This document shows, in pieces, positions 1 through 6,679 of a stretch of DNA of 7,586 bases. Within the stretch, counting starts at the first letter, position 1, and every line of letters starts with the position of its first letter. Location: NCBI GenBank assembly GCA_041623895.1, contig JBFJVZ010000375.1, forward strand, positions 1-7,586. Reading direction: 5' to 3'. The notes below the pieces were generated by a model. The model had not been told where the DNA came from and ran no database searches. It was given only the letters and a program-made list of their open reading frames with translations. The translations under genes and the position numbers were made by a program. The stretch comes from JBFJVZ01 sp041623895. Its GTDB lineage: Bacteria > Planctomycetota > Planctomycetia > Pirellulales > Pirellulaceae.

Positions 1-2
1 AC

Positions 3-110
3 CCCAGGCCTGCATTCGCTCGCGGAGCTCGCTCTGCTTAGCCTGGGCTATGTAAATTGTCGCCCACTTCGGGGCTACTAAGCCGGACGCTCTGCTTGTC
101 CTGGCCTACG
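3..110. repeat. Repeat-like non-coding block with an imperfect 23-bp direct repeat
   Basis: Two 23-base segments at 30-52 and 88-110 share 19 of 23 bases; both begin CGCTCTGCTT and continue with a CCTGG core and CTA. The first copy is also flanked by an inverted pair, CCCAGGC at 3-9 and GCCTGGG at 41-47. All three forward frames close early: at 79-81 in frame 1, and near positions 40 and 55 in the other two. There is no sign of a coding tail from an upstream gene. The composition resembles the short dispersed repeats common in planctomycete spacers, but copy number in this genome cannot be seen from one window. Confidence 0.45.
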
Positions 111-266
111 AATGATTCCACATCAATGATGAAATTGCGCTAAGACGTGGGATGGGCAGCCCGGCGTACAAAAATTCCTTCGCCCGATGCGCTTGCGACT
201 CCAAAAGTTCTCTTGCCACCGGACGCGGGATCTGCGAGTTTCACAGCATTCTGCCCCGCCGTGTAT
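111..266. other. Upstream non-coding leader of the first gene
   Basis: This stretch has no convincing gene. It contains CGTGGGATGG at 146-155, a 10-mer that recurs in the spacer before fxsA at 2247-2256. I see no clear sigma70-type -35/-10 pair. An open frame runs through it from 187 into the secreted-protein gene, but the peptide from that part is not signal-peptide-like and is probably not translated. Confidence 0.4.
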
Positions 267-270
267 GGAG
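267..270 (+). promoter_or_regulatory. Ribosome binding site (GGAG) favouring the GTG start at 280
   Basis: GGAG ends 9 bases before the GTG at 280, which is good Shine-Dalgarno spacing. The alternative in-frame ATG at 265 overlaps this motif and has no purine-rich sequence ahead of it. This supports initiation at the GTG, though many planctomycete genes have no Shine-Dalgarno sequence, so the evidence is moderate. Confidence 0.5.
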
Positions 271-279
271 ACCATCGCC

Positions 280-1137
280 GTGAATCGATTCACTGTGGCC
301 CTCGTGCCGCTGCTTGCCCTCGTGATTTCAGTTGCTCAAGCCGATGACGCCGAAACCTATTTGCTTCGCTATCAATTGAAACCGGGCGAGCAAATCCATT
401 ACGAAGTCACGCACGTCGCCAAAACGAAAACGCGCCTGAACGGCACCGAAGGAATCTCACAGGTACACACCATCAGCAACCGGCATTGGGCCGTCGCGGG
501 CGTCTTGGATCAGGAAGCTACCTTTGACCACATCATCGATGCTGTAGCTATGACTCAACAGCAAGATGACCAGGAAGAGCTTCGCTGGAACAGCGATTCG
601 GGCGCGCCGGCGCCGGCTGTCTTCAAACGCGTCGCCGAACAGATCGGCAAGACTCTGTCGACACTGACAATCAATTCGCGGGGTCAGGAACTGGAGCGTG
701 AAGACAACGGCGGCACGAAAGCGTCGTTGGGAATGGGCTCATTGACGCTTGCTTTTCCGGAAAAACCGATCGCGGTCGGTGATTCATGGTCGGTACCACG
801 TGAGGTCAAGACGCGAACCGAAGACGGCCTGGTTAAACCAATCAAGATCCGCGAGGTTTACACCTTGGAAAAGGTGAAGACGGGCGTCGCAACATTGTCG
901 CTGCGCAGTGAACCGTTGACGCCGATGACGGACGAATCGATTCGCGCTCAAGTCGTCCAACAACTCAGCAACGGCACGATTCGTTTTGATATCGACAACG
1001 GCAGGATGCTCAGCAAGCAACTTGATTGGGACGAGACCGTGGTCGGTTTTCAGGGGCCCAATAGCTTGATGGAGTATCGAGCGCGTTTGACCGAAAAGCT
1101 TGTCGACGGCGTGCAACGGACCGCGCGGTTGCCGTGA
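280..1137 (+). CDS. Secreted protein of unknown function
   Basis: This encodes 285 residues from a GTG start (290 from the ATG at 265). Residues 1-21 form a clear Sec signal peptide: MNRF, then a hydrophobic core of V, A and L, and a VAQA|DD cleavage site. The mature protein begins with a LLRYQLKPGEQIHYEV segment followed by alternating hydrophobic and charged strands, so it is probably mostly beta and periplasmic or surface-exposed. It has no cysteine in the mature part, no transmembrane helix after the signal and no recognisable catalytic motif. Secreted proteins of this general pattern (start near LRYKF-KPGE, a middle VGDSW segment) are frequent hypothetical proteins in planctomycetes; that resemblance is from memory. 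The downstream neighbour is convergent, so the gene is probably monocistronic. The existence of the gene is well supported; the function is unknown and the start is uncertain by 5 codons. Confidence 0.85.
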   Translation: MNRFTVALVPLLALVISVAQADDAETYLLRYQLKPGEQIHYEVTHVAKTKTRLNGTEGISQVHTISNRHWAVAGVLDQEATFDHIIDAVAMTQQQDDQEELRWNSDSGAPAPAVFKRVAEQIGKTLSTLTINSRGQELEREDNGGTKASLGMGSLTLAFPEKPIAVGDSWSVPREVKTRTEDGLVKPIKIREVYTLEKVKTGVATLSLRSEPLTPMTDESIRAQVVQQLSNGTIRFDIDNGRMLSKQLDWDETVVGFQGPNSLMEYRARLTEKLVDGVQRTARLP

Positions 1138-1176
1138 GTGATGATGATTCGGCAGGGCGAGGCCTCAGCTTTTCCG

Positions 1177-2025
1177 TCAACGATTTGTTTTACCCAACCA
1201 ATCGACCAGCTGCTCGATGACTTCCTTGTGACCCACGTCATGAAATAAAGCATGTCGCATCTCTGGCCAACGAATATGGGTTGCTTGCTCACCGATTCGT
1301 ACCGCCAGGTTTTCGCAGGCACTTTGGTCAATCAGATCATCTTGCTCGCCATGCATGATCAACGTCGGTATGTCGACCTCGCGAGCGTGGTCGAGCGCCC
1401 AGCGACCTTGCGCCAGTAACTGTGTGGCCAGATCAATGCTGATCCGCGTGTGTGTCAGAGAATCAGCCAGGATGGATGAAGCTTGACTGGGATCGCTCGT
1501 CAGTTTTTCTTTTTCGACCGATTTGCCAATCCGCAGCCATGGAAACATACGTCCGGTCAACCAGGCAGCAAGAATGTGAGGCCGTTGCGGCGGGTCCGGA
1601 GGCAGAATCATGGGGCTGATCAGCACCGATCCAGCAAGCTGAGCTGTGATCGGTTCAAACTCTTTCGCCCGCAGGGTGTAGTTCAGCACTAAATTGCCGC
1701 CCATGCTGTGCCCCAATAGTACCTGGGGCTGATCTCCCAGGCGTTGCTGGACGGTCATTCGCGCAGTGGCGATGTCCGCCAGCAGCCCATCGTAGTTGTC
1801 GACTTTGCCACGTACTCCGGGGGATCGCCCATGACCTTGAATGTCGAAAGCAAACAAGGCCCAGCCAGACTCGCACAGTTCGTTTGCGATCGTCGCGAAT
1901 CTCTGGCTGTGATCGCCCAAACCGTGAACAGCAATCACCACCCCTCGTGTTGGATTACTGACAGGAATCCAGAGCGTGCTGTACAGACTGCCGCTACGCC
2001 CGGTTAATAGAACTTCCTCCCGCAC
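1177..2025 (-). CDS. Alpha/beta hydrolase, monoacylglycerol lipase / lysophospholipase type
   Basis: This 282-residue protein has the serine aminopeptidase S33 (Hydrolase_4) pattern typical of monoacylglycerol lipases and lysophospholipases, which cleave ester bonds of acylglycerols or lysolipids. The oxyanion-hole segment HGLGDHS starts at residue 34 and is followed by the family signature DIQGHGRS at 61-68. The nucleophile elbow GHSMGG puts the catalytic serine at 107. The acid is probably Asp229 in HGEQDD, and the histidine is His258 in MRHALFHD. All three triad residues are therefore present, and the length is usual for the family. There is no signal peptide, so the protein is probably cytoplasmic. 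The start is GTG, with GAGG 10 bases upstream; an in-frame TGA lies just behind it, so no longer start is possible. The gene is convergent with the secreted protein and divergent from fxsA. The true substrate cannot be told from sequence. Confidence 0.94.
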   Translation of the reverse strand: MREEVLLTGRSGSLYSTLWIPVSNPTRGVVIAVHGLGDHSQRFATIANELCESGWALFAFDIQGHGRSPGVRGKVDNYDGLLADIATARMTVQQRLGDQPQVLLGHSMGGNLVLNYTLRAKEFEPITAQLAGSVLISPMILPPDPPQRPHILAAWLTGRMFPWLRIGKSVEKEKLTSDPSQASSILADSLTHTRISIDLATQLLAQGRWALDHAREVDIPTLIMHGEQDDLIDQSACENLAVRIGEQATHIRWPEMRHALFHDVGHKEVIEQLVDWLGKTNR

Positions 2026-2035
2026 GTTCAGTTGG

Positions 2036-2039
2036 CCTC
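2036..2039 (-). promoter_or_regulatory. Ribosome binding site (GAGG) for the hydrolase GTG start
   Basis: On the minus strand GAGG lies 10 bases before the GTG at 2025-2023. With an in-frame stop immediately upstream, it supports this GTG as the start. Confidence 0.45.
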
Positions 2040-2170
2040 ACCAAAGGGCCCATTGACAGCTGGTGGCCACGTTCGACGGATTTCGACGGTCCATCTTTTC
2101 GCTGCCCTGACCCAGCAAACGCCAAAGTCCGCCGTGAACAAAACCGCGCAGACCACAATATTCCTCCCAG

Positions 2171-2184
2171 TGTTGGCACCAACA
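2171..2184. promoter_or_regulatory. 14-bp dyad, possible operator
   Basis: TGTTGG-CA-CCAACA is a perfect inverted repeat with 6-base arms and a 2-base centre. It sits in the spacer between divergent genes, 146 bp from the hydrolase start and 140 bp from the fxsA start. The shape suits a dimeric regulator site, but no regulator gene is in view and dyads of this size can arise by chance. Confidence 0.25.
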
Positions 2185-2264
2185 GAATGACGATCCTGAA
2201 TTCTAGCGTGATCAATGCCGTTCGGCACGGAACCTGCGGTAATTGCCGTGGGATGGAGTAGCCC

Positions 2265-2281
2265 TCCGCCAAGATGGCGGA
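2265..2281 (+). repeat. Short hairpin upstream of fxsA
   Basis: TCCGCCA, loop AGA, TGGCGGA form a perfect 7-base-pair stem that ends 31 bases before the fxsA ribosome binding site. No T-run follows, so it is not an intrinsic terminator. It may lie in the 5' leader of the fxsA mRNA or be part of a dispersed repeat. Confidence 0.35.
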
Positions 2282-2312
2282 AGCGGCGACGAAATACCCT
2301 GAAAACCAACTT

Positions 2313-2316
2313 AGGA
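2313..2316 (+). promoter_or_regulatory. Ribosome binding site (AGGA) for fxsA
   Basis: AGGA lies 7 bases before the ATG at 2324, which is standard spacing, and supports that start. Confidence 0.6.
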
Positions 2317-2323
2317 CCGAAAA

Positions 2324-2797
2324 ATGATTCTTCGACTTCTGGCGGCTTTTATTCTGGTGCCACTCGTCGAGTTGTATTTGCTGTTGCAGCTATCACAGAT
2401 CACCAGCGTGACAACGACGCTGGCGATTGTCATCGTCACGGGCATCATTGGCACCTTCTTGGCTCGACGCGAAGGCTTGATGGCGTGGATTCGCTTTCAG
2501 ACGGCGCTGGCGGAGGGTCGTATGCCCAGCCGCGAAATCCAGGACGGGCTGATGATCGTTTTTGCGGCGGCTTTGCTGTTGACGCCCGGATTGTTAACGG
2601 ACGCCGTGGGTTTTCTACTGCTGATACCGCCGGGGCGAAATCTGATTCGTCGTTTTGTACTCTCCCGATTCATCCGTGGTTTCAGCGTGACAGTCGTGCA
2701 GAAGTCAAGTGAATTCGGCTATCAAAGTCTCGAACCTGACGGCAATGACGATTCACGCTATACCATCGACGCAAATGCCGTTGATCGTACTCGCTGA
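2324..2797 (+). CDS. fxsA: FxsA family inner-membrane protein
   Basis: This 157-residue protein matches the FxsA family in length and layout. Two hydrophobic segments lie at the N-terminus (about residues 4-22 and 31-47), with the conserved LVPLVELYLLL segment around Glu16 and the LARREG turn at 46-51. A third hydrophobic stretch at about 77-102 contains the hallmark LLTPGLLTDAVGFLLLIPPG. A basic segment (RRFVLSRFIRG) and a polar, acidic tail follow. In E. coli, FxsA overproduction relieves exclusion of phage T7 by the F plasmid; its normal role is unclear, and the same applies here. The next gene starts 148 bp downstream on the same strand, so co-transcription is possible but not shown. The family call is firm; the function is open. 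Confidence 0.93.
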   Translation: MILRLLAAFILVPLVELYLLLQLSQITSVTTTLAIVIVTGIIGTFLARREGLMAWIRFQTALAEGRMPSREIQDGLMIVFAAALLLTPGLLTDAVGFLLLIPPGRNLIRRFVLSRFIRGFSVTVVQKSSEFGYQSLEPDGNDDSRYTIDANAVDRTR

Positions 2798-2945
2798 ATC
2801 GTTGCCTGGGCGAGTAGAATGTAGGAGTGGTACAGAACGGGAGGGCGAAGCTCCCGCTGAGCCAGGTTTTCTGGTGCACCAAGGACTTTCGCGTGATTCA
2901 CTGCTCCTCAGGAGCCCCGCCCCCAGAATCGCCCAACTTTTGCTT
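2798..2945. repeat. Spacer with a GEAPAEP-type repeat-like block and small hairpins
   Basis: The region holds CGGGAG (2838-2843) and CTCCCG (2851-2856), a 6-bp stem with a 7-base loop. It is followed by CCAG/CTGG (2862-2874) and GCTCC-TCA-GGAGC (2903-2915). Read in the frame of the downstream gene it gives REGEAPAEP, a peptide I remember as recurring in misannotated planctomycete proteins because a dispersed repeat encodes it. The frame stays open here, so automatic start calling can extend the next gene wrongly. No Shine-Dalgarno motif is seen ahead of the ATG at 2946. Confidence 0.55.
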
Positions 2946-5234
2946 ATGAAAACTTTCCGCCTCGGTCCGATCCTCACCATCCTGGTGTCTGTTTTGTTGG
3001 CGGGTACGGCTCGCGCAGATCAGGCGATCGACGAGGCAACCTACCGTGATGCATTGCTGCCATTGCTGCGCACATATTGCTTTGATTGTCACGGTAGTGA
3101 TGCGGAGATCTCGCTCGAGAATGACGCGTCCGCTACGGCGATTCAAAAGAATCGCAAACGCTGGACACAAGCCTTGACCATGGTCCGTTTGAAATCGATG
3201 CCTCCCGAAGATGGCGACCCCATGGACGACGCCACGCGGCAGCGGCTGGGTGACTTGATCGAGAATCTGGCCAATGCAGTTGACTGCGTGCGAAATCCAA
3301 ATGCTGGAAAGGTAGCGCTGCGACGGCTGAACCGTAACGAGTATCGAAACACGATTGCTGATCTGACCGGCGTGGATTACTTGCCCGCTGAAGGATTCCC
3401 CGGGGATGACGTGGGTTACGGATTCGACAACATCGGGGATGTCTTGTCGCTGCCGCCGATTCTGATGGAAAAGTATCTGGATGCGGCTGAATACATCGTT
3501 GGCAAAGCAATCTATACGCCGCCGCCGCCGGAGATCTACGATATCGAGCGTGCACCGAATTCTTTGACTGGCGCGAAAAAGTACGGCGGCGGTAGCCGCT
3601 TGACCATGGCCAGCAGCGGCACGGTGTCGCTGGAAGCCGAAGTGCCATTCGCAACGCTTTACACGTTAACCCTACATGCGTCGGGTGATCAGGCTGGCGA
3701 TGAACCGGTCAAGGTCGAAGTCAAATCGGGACGCGTCAAGAAAATCATCGAGGTGCCAAGCGAGAAGCCCGCGGACTACCAAGTGGATTTCCGCTTTGGT
3801 CGCGGCAAGCAGAAGATCGATATCAGTTTTATTAACGACTATTACGTTCCCAATAAAGCTGATCGCAACTTTCATCTTCATCACGTCAAGCTGACGGGGA
3901 CGGAATCGAAAATCAACTATGTCAACGATGACGATCTTCCTGCCAGCCATCGCCGAATCATCTTCGTAACCCCCAGCGAGAAGATCCCGGCCGACCGCGC
4001 CACAGCTGAAGTGATTGGACGATTTGCCAGCCGCGCATTTCGACGGCCCGCAACCAATGGTGAAGTCGCGCGGCTGACGGAACTAGCGGCTCGAGTCCGC
4101 AAAGATGGCGGCAGCTATGAAGAAGGCATTCAAGTCGCCATGCAGGCTGTTCTGGTCTCACCCCATTTTATTTTCAAAGTCGAACAACCGCGCACAGCGG
4201 ATGCTTCCGGCGCCATGCCGCCGGTGAGCGATTATGAATTGGCGACGCGAATTTCATATTTTCTGTGGAGCAGTATGCCGGACGACGAGCTGCTGTTGAT
4301 GGCGCACCGCGGCCAACTGCGCGAGCGGGCGAAACTGCTGGAAAAGGTTGGTCGCATGCTAATCGACCGTCGCTCCAACCAGTTCGTGGAAAACTTTGCC
4401 TCCCAATGGTTGCAGCTTCGCAACTTGGATTTGGTCAAACCCGACCAGCGGGTGTTTCGCAGCTATAACGAACAGATTCGTGATTTGATGCGCCGCGAGA
4501 CATTGACTTTCTTTGCCGCAGTGATGCGTGAGAATCGGCCGGTGACGGATTTGTTGGACGCAGACTTCACCTACTTGAATGAGCCGCTGGCCAAATTTTA
4601 CGGAATTCGCGGCGTTTCCGGAGATCAGTTTCGCCGCGTCTCGCTGGCTGGCACAGCACGCGGCGGCCTGTTGACTCATGCCAGTGTGCTGACGGTCACC
4701 AGTAACCCCACGCGGACTAGTCCTGTGAAGCGGGGCAAATGGGTCTTGGACAACCTGCTCAATACACCGCCGCCGCCGGCACCAGCCAATGTTCCCGAAT
4801 TGGAACGCGGCAAGCTGCAGGGAACCCTACGCGAGCGAATGGAACAACATCGCAAAGACCCGGCCTGTGCTGCCTGCCACAAAATGATGGACCCCATCGG
4901 TTTTGCGCTCGAGAACTTTGACGCCGTCGGACTGTGGCGAAGCCGGGACGGAAGCGATGATATCGACCCCCGCGGAACGTTTCCTGACGGCACGGTGTTC
5001 AATGGTGTGGACGACCTCCGCCGCCTGCTGGCAAGCGAGCGACGCGATCAGTTCACCAGGTGTTTAGCGGAAAAAATGCTGATTTACGCGATCGGCCGGG
5101 GAACTGAGTATTACGATAAATGTGCGATCGATAAAATTCTCGATGATGTCAAGAAACAGAATTATCGCTTTGCGTACTTGATTGCCGCGATCATCGAAAG
5201 CGACCCGTTCCAAAAGCAAGGCTTTCGCGAGTGA
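2946..5234 (+). CDS. PSD-domain (DUF1592 family) diheme cytochrome c-type protein
   Basis: This is a 762-residue exported protein. Residues 1-24 are a Sec signal peptide (MKTFR, hydrophobic core, ARA|DQ), which fixes the start at this ATG although the frame is open further upstream. A first c-type haem motif, CFDCH, is at 45-49 in a short N-terminal cytochrome-like segment. Planctomycete-type domains follow: DUF1587 at about 125-182 (RRLNRNEYRNTIADL), a beta-rich insert at about 205-320, DUF1595 at about 350-412, DUF1592 at about 425-553, DUF1588 at about 565-665 with a second haem motif CAACH at 641-645 followed by MDPIGFALENFD, and DUF1585 at about 686-760. The insert (FINDYY, DRNFHLHHVKLTG) resembles xylan-binding CBM modules. 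The stop is 7 bp before the DUF1552 gene, so the two form an operon. The family is known as a multidomain planctomycete cytochrome; its substrate is not. Electron transfer outside the cytoplasm, perhaps linked to polysaccharide, is inference. Confidence 0.95.
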   Translation: MKTFRLGPILTILVSVLLAGTARADQAIDEATYRDALLPLLRTYCFDCHGSDAEISLENDASATAIQKNRKRWTQALTMVRLKSMPPEDGDPMDDATRQRLGDLIENLANAVDCVRNPNAGKVALRRLNRNEYRNTIADLTGVDYLPAEGFPGDDVGYGFDNIGDVLSLPPILMEKYLDAAEYIVGKAIYTPPPPEIYDIERAPNSLTGAKKYGGGSRLTMASSGTVSLEAEVPFATLYTLTLHASGDQAGDEPVKVEVKSGRVKKIIEVPSEKPADYQVDFRFGRGKQKIDISFINDYYVPNKADRNFHLHHVKLTGTESKINYVNDDDLPASHRRIIFVTPSEKIPADRATAEVIGRFASRAFRRPATNGEVARLTELAARVRKDGGSYEEGIQVAMQAVLVSPHFIFKVEQPRTADASGAMPPVSDYELATRISYFLWSSMPDDELLLMAHRGQLRERAKLLEKVGRMLIDRRSNQFVENFASQWLQLRNLDLVKPDQRVFRSYNEQIRDLMRRETLTFFAAVMRENRPVTDLLDADFTYLNEPLAKFYGIRGVSGDQFRRVSLAGTARGGLLTHASVLTVTSNPTRTSPVKRGKWVLDNLLNTPPPPAPANVPELERGKLQGTLRERMEQHRKDPACAACHKMMDPIGFALENFDAVGLWRSRDGSDDIDPRGTFPDGTVFNGVDDLRRLLASERRDQFTRCLAEKMLIYAIGRGTEYYDKCAIDKILDDVKKQNYRFAYLIAAIIESDPFQKQGFRE

Positions 5235-5241
5235 GTAACCC

Positions 5242-6594
5242 ATGACACCAAAAACACTTTCGCGACGAACCGTCCTCCACGGTGCTGGTGCCACGATCGC
5301 GCTTCCATTGTTGGACGTGATGTCGTCCACACGTCTCTTATCGGCTGCTGAAAGCGGTGCGAACACTCCGCTGCGCATGACATTCTGCTACGTTCCCAAC
5401 GGCGCCCACATGCCGGATTGGACTCCAAAGCAGGAAGGCAGCAAATACGATCTGACGCCAACCTTGCAGCGTCTTGCCGATCACAAAGAGCATTTCAATG
5501 TGTTGACGGGATTGACGTTGGATGGTGCCCGCGCCCACGGCGACGGCGGCGGCGACCATGCCCGCAGCGTGGCAGCCTTCTTGACCGGTGCTCATCCCAA
5601 GAAGACCAACGGTGCTGACATCAAGAACGGGATTTCGGTTGACCAGGCAACCGCTCAAGAAGTCGGCGACGCAACACGCTTTGCCTCGCTGGAATTGGGC
5701 TTGGAAGCCAGCGCCCAGGCGGGTAACTGCGACAGCGGTTACAGCTGTGCGTACGCCTCCAACATGTCGTGGCGTGGTCCCACCAACCCGATGTCCAAAG
5801 AGACCGATCCGACCGCCCTGTTTGATCGTCTGTTCGCCGGCAAAACCGTCAAAGAAACCAAGCGAGCCAAGTCAGCGCGAGAGAAATATCGCAAAAGCGT
5901 TCTGGATTTTGCCCTCGAGGACGCCAAGCGACTTCACAACCAGCTGCCGGAAGTCGACAAGCGAAAGTTGGACGAGTACCTGTACTCGGTCCGCGATGTC
6001 GAGAAACGACTCAACGGCGTCGAGCGATTACGAATGACCGAAGACGGAGTGCCCGATTTTCCACGGCCCAGCGGTGTGCCCAAGGGACTCAAGGATCACT
6101 CGGAGTTGATGATGGACATGATCACGTTGGCGATGCAAACCGACAGCACGCGGATCATTTCCTTCATGTTCACCAATGCCGGCAGCAACCGCAGTTATCC
6201 AGAAATTGATGTCAGCGAAGGCCACCACGAACTTTCGCATCACGGTAAGAGCGAACACAAGCAAGCTCAAATCGCCAAGATCAATCGCTATCACGTCGAT
6301 CGATTCGCCTACCTGCTTTCGCGACTGCGACAAGTTCACGAAGGCAGCGGCACTTTGCTGGACAACAGCATGATTATCTACGGCAGCGGGATCAGCGACG
6401 GAGACCGTCACAACCACGACGATTTGCCAATCATCCTGGCGGGCAGCGGTGGCGGTCGCATCAAGCCGGGCCGGCACATCCGCTACAAGAACGGGACGCC
6501 GCTGTGCAACCTGTACTTGTGGATGATGCAGCAGATGGGAGCCAAAGCGAAGACCTTCGGCGACAGCAACGCCGTGCTGGATAAACTCGGCTGA
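5242..6594 (+). CDS. DUF1552 (HXXSHH) family exported protein
   Basis: This 450-residue protein begins with SRRTVLHGAGATIALPLLD (residues 7-25), a twin-arginine-like signal with the RR pair followed by a hydrophobic stretch, so export in a folded state is likely. The family signature HELSHH is at 329-334. Other family segments are FCYVPNGAHMPDW (48-60), GDGGGDHARS (100-109), NCDSGYSCAY with two cysteines (162-171), FDRLFAG (194-200) and GSGISDGDRHNHDDLP (381-396). The last of these resembles metal-binding regions of alkaline phosphatase/sulfatase-like folds, an inference only. The length is normal for the family. The start is 7 bp after the stop of the PSD gene with little Shine-Dalgarno signal, consistent with translational coupling. 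DUF1552 genes are typically paired with PSD cytochrome genes in planctomycetes, and the two products probably act together in the periplasm. The biochemical activity is unknown. Confidence 0.95.
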   Translation: MTPKTLSRRTVLHGAGATIALPLLDVMSSTRLLSAAESGANTPLRMTFCYVPNGAHMPDWTPKQEGSKYDLTPTLQRLADHKEHFNVLTGLTLDGARAHGDGGGDHARSVAAFLTGAHPKKTNGADIKNGISVDQATAQEVGDATRFASLELGLEASAQAGNCDSGYSCAYASNMSWRGPTNPMSKETDPTALFDRLFAGKTVKETKRAKSAREKYRKSVLDFALEDAKRLHNQLPEVDKRKLDEYLYSVRDVEKRLNGVERLRMTEDGVPDFPRPSGVPKGLKDHSELMMDMITLAMQTDSTRIISFMFTNAGSNRSYPEIDVSEGHHELSHHGKSEHKQAQIAKINRYHVDRFAYLLSRLRQVHEGSGTLLDNSMIIYGSGISDGDRHNHDDLPIILAGSGGGRIKPGRHIRYKNGTPLCNLYLWMMQQMGAKAKTFGDSNAVLDKLG

Positions 6595-6638
6595 CGTGCT
6601 GACTTAGTCGCGGGGCAACGACGCGCAGCGATTGAAAG

Positions 6639-6658
6639 CGTGGGACGATCGTCCCACG
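6639..6658. repeat. Perfect 20-bp palindrome
   Basis: CGTGGGACGATCGTCCCACG equals its own reverse complement. It starts 45 bases after the DUF1552 stop codon. In RNA it would fold into a stem of about 8 base pairs, but no T-run follows on either side, so it is not a classical terminator. It could protect the 3' end of the operon mRNA, bind a dimeric protein, or be a repeat-family member; it shares CGTGGGA with the spacers at 146 and 2247. Confidence 0.6.
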
Positions 6659-6679
6659 ACGCGAGTCGCACGGACAACC

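Larger units (their letters stand above)
2026..2323. other. Divergent intergenic spacer between the hydrolase and fxsA
   Basis: This 298-bp spacer must carry the promoters of both divergent genes. I could not identify a convincing -35/-10 pair for either. It holds a 14-bp hyphenated dyad at 2171-2184, the CGTGGGATGG motif shared with the first spacer (2247-2256) and a short hairpin at 2265-2281. Open frames crossing it on both strands have arginine- and proline-rich translations without family character and are not counted as genes. Confidence 0.6.

Noticed and set aside
1..81. C-terminal tail of an upstream plus-strand gene
   Set aside because: The 26-codon frame is made largely of the repeat block and has no family character.
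187..279. Longer start for the secreted protein
   Set aside because: The added N-terminal peptide is basic and has no signal character, it would bury the signal peptide, and no ribosome binding site precedes it.
1138..1176. Terminator between the convergent first two genes
   Set aside because: Only a GAGGCCTC palindrome at 1159-1166 and short T-runs are present; no stem with a loop followed by a T-tract can be built.
2028..2309. Minus-strand open frame of 93 codons in the divergent spacer
   Set aside because: Its translation has no recognisable domain or signal and it covers the expected promoter region of fxsA.
2215..2712. Plus-strand open frame of 165 codons
   Set aside because: It overlaps fxsA in another frame, with a low-complexity R/G/D-rich translation, while FxsA is a clear family member.
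2709..2945. Extension of the PSD cytochrome by 79 residues
   Set aside because: It overlaps fxsA and runs through repeat-like DNA; the Sec signal peptide starts exactly at the ATG at 2946.
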